DNA from: Acanthaster planci
Taxonomy: Eukaryota > Echinodermata > Asteroidea > Valvatida > Acanthasteridae
Length of the DNA: 64,000 nt
Assembly (NCBI RefSeq): GCF_001949145.1
Contig: NW_019091452.1
Span: 762,788 to 826,787 of the forward strand
Reading direction: 5' to 3'
Part shown: positions 56,050-64,000 of the stretch, piece after piece
Position numbering within the stretch: the first letter of the stretch is position 1
Layout: the number at the start of each line of letters is the position of its first letter
The notes under the pieces: model-generated
Told to the model about the DNA's origin: nothing
Seen by the model: the letters and a program-made list of their open reading frames with translations, nothing else
The model's database searches: none
Made by a program: the position numbers and the translations under genes

Positions 56050-56760
56050 GCCAAGTCAATAACCAGAATGCATAACCAGAATGCATACCCCATATATCTT
56101 GCAAGCTAGATCCCCAAAAGGTAGGTCTAGCAGCTTCACAAATCTACCAATTATCATCTCCTCGAACTGTTTATCTTCAACTGAAGGCTCTTTCTTACTG
56201 TCCACCCGATGTTCCGGAAAATTCATGTCTATGAATGATCTGACCGTGTCTTCTAACCTCTGAAGTTGTCCTGCCTTTTCTGTTGCTAAAGCTACTTGAA
56301 GGTTTGAAACGTTACAAGTAGAGCTCATCCCCACCCCTGACCGCGCCCCACATTATCCACCCAAGCACTCTTCTGGCTCTTTGGGGCTCATAACGTATTT
56401 GGCCCTGTCCTTCGTTTTTACTTTATGGCTTTAGGCGGCTGGAACATGACCATCAGCACCCCCACCTTGGCCTGAATAACTGGAAGCCTAATTTCTCTAA
56501 GGTGTTCCAATCAATCAACGTCTTTTGGAATTGGCATGAGATCTCTGGCACAGACATGTCGGATTGGTATAGAGTATAGACCACTGGGATCTTTACAGCA
56601 GGACCGGAGTCCAGACTGGAAACTTCCTGCTCTGAGATATGGCGGGTATTGAAAGTCTGTGTATAGTCATTGTTGCGCATTGCCACGATAGTGACCTTGC
56701 CGGTTACTCCAAGCTGAGGTTGAATGTCACAAAATTTGTCTGACAAAGCTATAAACCTAT
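56050..56760 (-). mobile_element. BEL/Pao LTR-retrotransposon pol remnant
   Basis: Minus-strand fragments in changing frames follow the order seen in BEL/Pao polyproteins. First is a protease-region/DUF1758-like segment, 56746-56453 (LGVTGKVTIVAMRNNDY, then IPVVYTLYQSDM, and WNTLEKLGF). Next is an LGWIMWGA block at 56368-56345, equivalent to the usual LGW...GP motif. Last is a segment with RLEDTVRSFIDMNF and PSVEDKQFEEMI at about 56270-56140, like the SxEDxxF block before the reverse transcriptase. Stops and frameshifts make it dead. Confidence 0.6.
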
Positions 56761-57162
56761 ATGCATAGCCGCTCTACATTATAGAAGTTATGGATAGTAT
56801 TGATTTAAATGTTCCTTAAAATATTTTTTTTTAAAACTTCACTTTTCTGTGTATCACGGGAAATTCATTTAAAGTGAAAGTGACATTTTATATTACAAAG
56901 TGATGCACAGCTTTTTTTTTTCTTCGATTGTTTTAAGCGAGGCATAGCGTGAAATTAATTTTCCGTCTTGGGCAAGACTTCTATGGCGTAGTCCGAATTA
57001 AACTGAATTGGGACAAAAGTCTGAAAAACAACCCCTTGGGTGTACAGGGAAAATACAGGTCAACATTGGTTCATAGGAAATAAAATCGCTGGATGAGGAC
57101 TGTTGGGATAAGTGATCTCAGTAAGATAGAGGGAGGGGTTAAGGAAATGGTTTTAGTTTGAG

Positions 57163-57284
57163 CTAGAAAGTATAAACGATGGAAATGTAAAGCCCACCCA
57201 TCATGATGGCGTTGGTCATGCCGTAGACCATCTGTTTCTGGACAAAGAGCGTGCGCAGTCTAGATGCAGTGACGTTACGGTATT
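57163..57284 (-). CDS. Terminal exon of an unidentified membrane protein (partial)
   Basis: A strong acceptor (CTCCCCTCTCCAGCAG) precedes a 122-base exon ending in TAG, encoding about 40 residues: YRNVTASRLRTLF, then a likely transmembrane or hydrophobic tail (NAIMMGGLYISIVYTF). The incoming phase would be 1. The CAGCAG acceptor allows a three-base alternative. The high-quality tail and splice site suggest a real gene, but I do not recognise the family. The preceding exon was not found in frame; it should lie at higher coordinates, perhaps in or beyond the assembly gap. Confidence 0.45.
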
Positions 57285-58058
57285 CTGCTGGAGAGGGGAG
57301 ACATTGTGTTACCATTATTTTTCTTTCTGTGACGGAAAACTCCAACACTAGCTTTCAGAAACAATGAAAACCAGGGGCTAAAATAATTCTTCAAAGGATG
57401 AAAAAATGTATGAACGATCATTTTGGAAAATAACCCAATTATATACCCTGAGATAAAAAAACATCGATAGGTTTACGCTACTGTCATGACCCAGTAATCT
57501 TACGATTCAGTTACATTTTAAATCATTCTCATGACGTTCTCTGGTTCATTGGCAAAATTTCAGCTCCTTGACTAATATTACTCACTGGACATTCTCTTGC
57601 CAGAAACCTGTGGCTGACACCATAAGACTTGTATAGCGTCCGAGGTTCATGATGTTACCTGTTCGTGCAGAACTTCAGAATGGAATGTTGACGGCATTTT
57701 TAAAAAATTTCTCCCTTTCTGACCATTCAGTTGTTGGGAAGTCCGAAAAATTCTTCTCAATCTGCTGTATTTTTCTCACCACGATACAGTGTGTGTGACG
57801 GTTGATTCAATACCCCCCCCAGGGGGGATATCCTGCGCGTACAAAATAACAATTCTCACCATTCGCAGCTATTGCGTTCTGTGGTCTAGAGACGGGAGGG
57901 TTTGAAAATGGCTTCGGGCGTAGTCTTCATGATGTCGGGGGAGAAAAGTCAAAAGCCTTACTCACGGTCCCAACATCCTTGCTTTCATTTACTGGTGTTG
58001 TTTCCTTTGGTTTTGGTGTTAATATTTAATAAATAATACTGATTACATTCCTTCCTAC

Positions 58059-58265
58059 TCACCTATGAAGTATTATTTGCAAAAAAAGAAGAAAAAAAAT
58101 CCTTTGGGGGCAGATAAATAGGTAGCCGTGGTCAACATTGTCAAAGGCTTTCTTTTGGGCCAAGTTGACCACGGCCAAGGGAACATCACCTCCCCATAGA
58201 TACGCAATACGCCATTGATCAAACCCGAAGAAAACAATGCCAGCAAATAAATGCAAGGATATCAT
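58059..58265 (-). mobile_element. LINE reverse-transcriptase fragment
   Basis: The minus-strand frame carries GGDVPLAVVNLAQKKAFDNVDHGYLF-type sequence. The QKKAFDNVDH part matches the conserved D-x-x-KAFDxVxH block of non-LTR reverse transcriptases. The fragment is short, with no flanking RT motifs found. Confidence 0.65.
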
Positions 58266-58333
58266 CTCGGGACCACGAGTAAGGCTTTTGATTTTTTTCG
58301 CCCCAAAATAATGTTATTTATTATTATTATTAT

Positions 58334-58409
58334 NNNNNNNNNNNNNNNNNNNNNNNNNNNNNNNNNNNNNNNNNNNNNNNNNNNNNNNNNNNNNNNNNNN
58401 NNNNNNNNN
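58334..58409. other. Assembly gap (76 N)
   Basis: Run of undetermined bases directly after an (ATT)n tract, a likely cause of the assembly break. Confidence 1.
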
Positions 58410-58778
58410 TGAGCCCGAGGCTGCATTTGTTTCAACTTTGTTCCCCTTATACCAAAAGCTGGATGCCCGCTGTGGTGAACCCAGCAACAACTGAAAACGA
58501 GGACACAAGCTTTTAACTTGACGTGTTTCTTAATTCTAAACACTTGAAAAGTTTGGGTGACAGCCGGTTCGTACAACTCCAACATCGCCCTCGCTTGGCC
58601 AGGACAGGTAATTTGAATAGCCTGGTGCCCATCATCGTTCGGCAGCCCCATTATTGCTGTACACGGGTTAGTCTAGTTACTGACAGGCTTTAATGACGTG
58701 AGACAAGTACTACGAGCCTTGACAGCTGTCAGTAGGTAAACACGTCCCACTCAATCCATCAGGGGAAGGAAAAAAGAG

Positions 58779-59022
58779 ATGGCTACCGCCGAATGTGAAC
58801 CGGAAAGTCCCGTGGAAAACTTCGAATGCTTCCGTCCCCTGTCCATGGTCAAGGAGGAGGAGGAGGAAAATGGGTCTATTTCTTCCGAGGAGGGAGGCTC
58901 CACCGAATCGGAGCCCACTTTACCGAGGCGGTCCAGCTTGATTAAGGATACCACACGGAGACGCTCCCGCAAGAAGACCGTGTCGTTCTCCACCTTCCCG
59001 GAGGAGAGGCAGATTTCCACCG
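58779..59022 (+). CDS. PLCL: PLCL1/PLCL2 (PRIP) orthologue, first coding exon
   Basis: Phospholipase-C-related but catalytically inactive protein, an inositol-phosphate-binding scaffold in vertebrates. The exon runs from ATG at 58779 to a GTTAGT donor after 59022 (phase 1, 81 complete codons plus one base). The N-terminus is acidic (a KEEEEEN run, then SISSEEGG), followed by RRSSLIKD and RKKTVSFSTFPEERQIS. The latter closely matches the segment just before the PH domain in human PLCL1/2, where a KTVSFS motif binds protein phosphatase 1 and the first exon also ends. PH, EF-hand, X-Y and C2 domains must be encoded beyond the window, since no later exon was recognised up to 64000. Confidence 0.8.
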
Positions 59023-62000
59023 GTTAGTGGTGTTGCCCATGTTTTGTTGTCATCTATGTATCAGTATTGTGCTAAAATGGCTGAGGTTGTGTTGGTGCTG
59101 AAGAAATATTTCTTTTTAGACTTGGCCTATCATAATTTTCGGAAAGAATTCTAGGAAAGAGTTCCATATATGATGTACAGACTGACAACATTTGACACCC
59201 TGTGCACAAACCCTATTGTGAGACTGGTCTGAAAACGTGTAGCAAAGAGTTTCATATTTGGAAGCCAGTAATTATTCCCTACAGTGACCTATTATTAGCC
59301 ATCAAAAGGCAAAACATGTCCAGAAAAGTTCAATTTAGGAGGGAAAATACCGAGTTGTTTACTTAGAAAACAATACAAAATAGTGCGTCCCGACCTTTCG
59401 AACCTTGCAAGTTCTTCTTCAGAGGCCGAAAGACAAAAAGAATTACAAAACACTCAGAATTTTTCAGACTAGTCTCAAAGGTTTTACCATGTTTACATGT
59501 ACCGGTATGCTCAGGGTTTCAAGTGGCGTCCGCATACAAGTCATGCATGTATGCCATGGAACCGTTTCCAAACTCTCAATAGTTTCTGAGTAAACACTTC
59601 ATGTACAATACCATCCTTGTTAAATTTGGCATTTTGGGACGTGTTATCACTTCCTGTTAGCTGATACATGTACATGTGCGGTATCACTGCAGGGAAAAAT
59701 CGCTGATGTCCGTGTACAAAACTCTTACCGAATTCCACATTGGGCGTATGGACCATCACAACTTTCAAGGCTCATAAAAGCCAGCAGGCAATGACAAGTT
59801 GAACCAAACTAGGCGTGTGCCTAAAATGAAAACGACTCTTTCTATTCTGTGAATTTGCTTCCAAACAAACCCTAACAACTTACGTACTTTTCCTGTTTTC
59901 ATTGAATACAAAACTACATGTACATGTACTGGCTCAGATACATATGTATAGTTTCAAAATTTTCCTGTCTGCGATTGAAACACTTTCCCCGAACTCGTCC
60001 ACAATCTCAACATTGCGTCCAAATGCCACCTTCTCCTATTCAGGCATTTGGCAAATTATGGAAAGACACGAACTGGACACTAAACAATTTTCCAACTTTG
60101 TCACAAAATACATGTACTTTGAAAATGCCAGCTGTCTTTAGACTTTGTAGGTTTTATTCAAACAAGGAAATAGCAAGGAAGTGAGAGACACCTTTCTTCT
60201 TGATTGCGCTGGTAAAGTACATGTATCAAAAATACTGAAGTCATGGACCTGTTAAAAAAATGTTCTTCATTGTTCGTCTCACGAGTTAAACAAACTCTGA
60301 GATTTTATTTGTCCATTGTCATAAGCTACATTTGGACTCTTCAAAGGTTGTAAGTGGGACACTACCGGTAAATGTACGGGTACCCCAGTACATACATTTA
60401 CACTGTATACAGGGTACCGGTATGTTAAACTGAACAGAAATGTGCAGGTTTGAATTCTCATGTTGTATCCTAGAGCGTCAAAGCTTTAAAAAACTCTAAC
60501 TCTGATTGGCACCTTCAAAACATTACACGTTTAAGCCAAGGAGAGTTTACCGTGCACCTGATTTTCAGAAAAGCAGCAGATGCTGTGTGAACACATTTTC
60601 AGACTTGAACAGTAAATGACATATACATTCACATGTACATGTACACATGTACATAGGCTTTCTGTTTGTGTTAGTTTCACTTTCTTTTGTAAAACGAAAC
60701 CTAATGGACCAATACTTTGAAAACTGCAGATTTAATTTTCCAATTGCAGTTTCTACCGTACAAAGCACAGTGTACCCTACGGGTGAATCTTGATGCTTGT
60801 AGCTGAAAAAGGACTTTGTCAGTTTGTGGTCACAGGCCCATAAATTCGACCTACATGTACATGGACTTGAATTTATGCTGGAGGTAAGCACCCTCTGACA
60901 AGGGACAGGTACATGTACATCCCACACTAATATCCAGGAACCCCTTTAATTAGTTTGGTGTGCCATCAGTTTGCAAACTACAGGTATCCCAAAATGTGAA
61001 ACCTATAGCTCTTTAGATTTGACAATAAATTTAGCAAAATGGCTAAAATTCAAGCCATCTCACGCATGTTGTCATCAACATTGAAGCTGTAAGGTGTTCT
61101 GTCATGATTGCTGCTAATCTTTTGACTTGCACCTTTAACCAGGAAATTGTTAGCTGGTTTCCGGATGCCAGACACAAAGCATGTCTGCCAGAGATCATGA
61201 CATTCAGTCATGCAGAGTTTAGAGTACATACACCTGTAGTTTTAATAATGGGATATGTTTCACTAGCCAAGTTAATGTACCGCACATGCACCATGCATTG
61301 CACGCAGGACTTGCAAACACTTGTGACTATATATATTACGATCAGTATGTACATTTGCAATTGAACGTTAACCTGAAAAGGGGAAAAACTTTTTACCCTT
61401 TCGCCCATCCAGGAAAATGAATATACCGGTATCATTTCACAAACTGTGAAAACTTGTTCCTTCAGTGAGAAAAATTTTCACAGCTGTTTTTCACATGTGG
61501 GAAAAATTTTCACGTTTTTTTCACAAGTGGGAAATTTGCCTGTGAATGTGAATGGGAATCGTTTTCACAATTTGTCCCATTCGTTTTCACAGGTATAAGT
61601 TTCAAAATTTTACACTGTACTGTACATGCACATGTACCTTGTCTACAATTCTGCCTATTGGAACCCAGTACATGTAACGGTGCATGTGTTAATTGTTGGC
61701 TGGACCGCTGGACCGTGTCCATTGAATTTGAATTTAACCGTCAATCTTGTACATCCTGTTTTGGGGGCCATGCAAAAGAGTATTTGACATGTAGTGTGAG
61801 GGTATAGGTCTTAACGGCAGACATTATAACCGCTACTGTAGGAAGTGGGATGACGTTTTGAAAACCCAAGGGTTGCATTGTAGCGTCCTTGGCTTTATAT
61901 CCCCTGGGCTTCGCCTCAGGTGGTGTGGGTACTGGAGGGTGTTGAAAATGCGCTGCACATGTACGTATGCATTGGCCATAGGTCTACATGTACACCCATA

Positions 62001-64000
62001 CCAGTACTGTGTACGGTACATGTATGCACCTGGTACGTGTAACTATACATGCATAGGAGTCCATAGTTGTGCACGTACATGTACCAAATGCGCACATGTA
62101 CATTTACATGTAATGCCCACTTGTATACGTTGTACAAGTACCTACAATCCTGGACAAAATAGTTGGAACACCATGTGGGAAGTGCAGTGAAAAGATCCCC
62201 TCTCCCCCATTCAATATTGCGGTCATTTATTGGACCAAGATTTGGCTCAGCCTACCCAGTGAGAAACAACATTGACATGGGGCGAGGGGAGGCATGTTCC
62301 AACGAGATTTGACGAAGATTGTAGTTACATGAACGTGTACCGGTAAGTAGTAATATTCAAGCCTAGTACCGGTGAATACAAACTCAGTGTGTACACTTGG
62401 TCGCCAGGTGATCAGTAATTTACCCGAAGTGTTTTTGATATCCTTTGACTTCTGTCTGGGCTAGTTGTGTTATTTACTGAATAGCATTCAAAGCAATACA
62501 CGTGTGCAAACCCTAGTAAAGATACACGTACAACTTTTTAGGAAAACCAAACCCCAGAAAGAGACGAGTTTGCCATTCTGTTAATTAATGTTACCATCAG
62601 CTCAGTCAAATTACCATACGTACATGCACATGTACATGTATACATGTACATGTACGTACTAGTAGCACCTGTTTACATGTAAATTTACACGTTGTACACC
62701 TGTTCACATTTAAGTGCAAATTTAAGCCTTGTAGAACTCTGATTTGACCACTGATGTGTGAATTTGTACATTACTACATGTACATGGACCGGTAGGTTCT
62801 TGTGGCCTGACCAGAGCTCAGAGTTGACCACACTGTCCGTGCCGGTTAATTACCGGTACATATATGTTTAAAATTGAAATAATAACATCACCCCTTTCTG
62901 ATAGTTGAAAATGGAAACTACATTTGGGTCTAAAATTGCTGAATTGGACAGGGAATCACAAGTCATACAGTAATTTACAAAATTCCCTGTGATTAAATTC
63001 ACAATATTTTTTCTCCCCTGGAGTTGAAAGCAGAAGGAAAAAAAGCATAAAAGAAAAGGTCCTGAAGTGTGATTATGTTTCTCTGATGAAGATTGATTTA
63101 AAACTCCTAGATGCCTCACCCCTCAGCTCGTAGAGAAATATTGCAGAGCTTTGCTAGCATAACAGTACATATTGGCCTATCATTGTATGGACAATTGGGT
63201 ACTAATCCCAGCATGGATTTAGCTGGCAGTAATGCATCTGCTGATTGCTATACTAAGTACATGTACATGTACGTACCGGTATACATGTACATATGTATGT
63301 AGTTCAGGTTTACATGTAAAAGCTCTCATAGGATTACGCATAAATTGTACAGGTATATATGTCCAGGTGTAAATTGCCTGTGTGGACCAAACCACTGTTT
63401 AAAGGCTGTCAGATTCTCAGGATAGTTTCTTTGGATAGTTTGTGAAGCTACATACATACATGTACATGTACATATACTAGTAGGACTACCAACTTCCATA
63501 AAATGTCTGAAAATATGTATCTATAGGACAAAATGGGCCCAGAATTTCCTGATTTGCATTGGAGTGTGGTTGTGAGTTTCAAAATGGTGATGGCTTCCCG
63601 AGGGGAGGTGGGATTACTGGGTATCTTTGTATAAAGCGACTGGTGAAGTCACTAAACATAGAAAGGAAAAGAAAAGATGAGGAAGTGAGCTGTAATTTCA
63701 TGTGTGTTGATCACCTGAGAAACTTGGGAGTAATTTTCCTGCCTTTTTGAAGTGGAGGCACCGGTACCTGTGTATTTACCACTATTGCCTATGGTACATG
63801 TACAGTAGCTTACTCGTATTTACTGGTCTGCAACCCTAGACATTTTCATAATTCAATCCTGCTGATCAAAATCCCAAGGTTGAGGCAAATGATACACCAG
63901 TCATGCCAGTAGGCAGGAACTACGGTGAATTACCATAGCACCAATAATTTCTGTGTGGAGGGAAAGGGGGAGCTGGGACCAAAAAAACAAAGGTGGGGGT
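59023..64000 (+). other. PLCL intron 1 (partial), rich in TACATGTAC repeats
   Basis: At least 5 kb without a recognisable exon. From about 59650 onward it is full of palindromic TACATGTA/GTACATGTAC and ACCGGT words, with runs at 62621-62657 and 63257-63300. A segment at 62193-62240 (CCCCATTCAAT then TCATTTATTGGACCAA) is shared with about 34207-34250. Confidence 0.6.

Noticed and set aside
57586-57658. Possible 73-base minus-strand exon before 57163-57284 (NIMNLGRYTSLMVSATGFW)
   Set aside because: It reads well and has AG/GT borders, but its outgoing phase gives an immediate stop when joined to the terminal exon.

Overview
The window is animal genomic DNA. Genes are split by GT-AG introns, there is no operon structure, and the sequence is dense in SINEs, MITEs, minisatellites, poly-G/C runs and TACATGTAC-type repeats. 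Domain content (a CUB/LDLa/LRR receptor, METTL1, a DUF4773-type secreted protein, PLCL), a densovirus-like endogenous parvovirus and BEL/Pao remnants suit a marine invertebrate, possibly a non-vertebrate deuterostome such as a lancelet, hemichordate or echinoderm. The species cannot be fixed from the sequence alone. A 76-base N gap (58334-58409) and a single N (27310) show that it is a draft assembly.

Layout. (1) 3.2-9.1 kb, minus strand: a complete six-exon METTL1 (tRNA m7G46 methyltransferase), with minisatellites and a SINE in its introns and an array of palindromic GGAATGTTCC boxes just past its 3' end. (2) 11.3-16.1 kb, minus strand: a complete five-exon gene for a small secreted cysteine-rich protein of DUF4773 type. 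A broken copy of its 5' half lies at 18.4-19.3 kb. (3) 19.3-27.9 kb: no recognised gene, but tandem duplications, microsatellites, a TA-flanked Tc1/mariner-like MITE and a TTAA-flanked miniature element. (4) 27.98-49.3 kb, plus strand: a 23-exon gene for a very large G-protein-coupled receptor. Six CUB or CUB-like modules alternate with eight LDL-receptor class A modules (one incomplete), followed by an LRR N-terminal cap, five LRR exons and a 7TM domain. All exon junctions keep frame and the predicted protein is 1642 residues. (5) 49.3-52.2 kb: foldback MITEs and a SINE. (6) 52.2-54.3 kb, plus strand: an endogenous parvovirus-like NS1 relic with an apparent spliced leader, broken by frameshifts. 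(7) 54.3-58.3 kb: BEL/Pao and LINE remnants on the minus strand, and the last exon of an unidentified membrane protein. (8) From 58.78 kb, plus strand: the first coding exon of a PLCL1/PLCL2 (PRIP) orthologue, whose remaining exons lie beyond the window.

The host genes look unrelated in function: tRNA modification, a secreted protein, a receptor and an inositol-phosphate-binding PLC-like scaffold. The standout is the receptor. It has the LRR-7TM core of type C2 leucine-rich-repeat GPCRs (GRL101-like), a CUB-LDLa ectodomain built from symmetric phase-1 exons, and a degenerate D/ERY motif.
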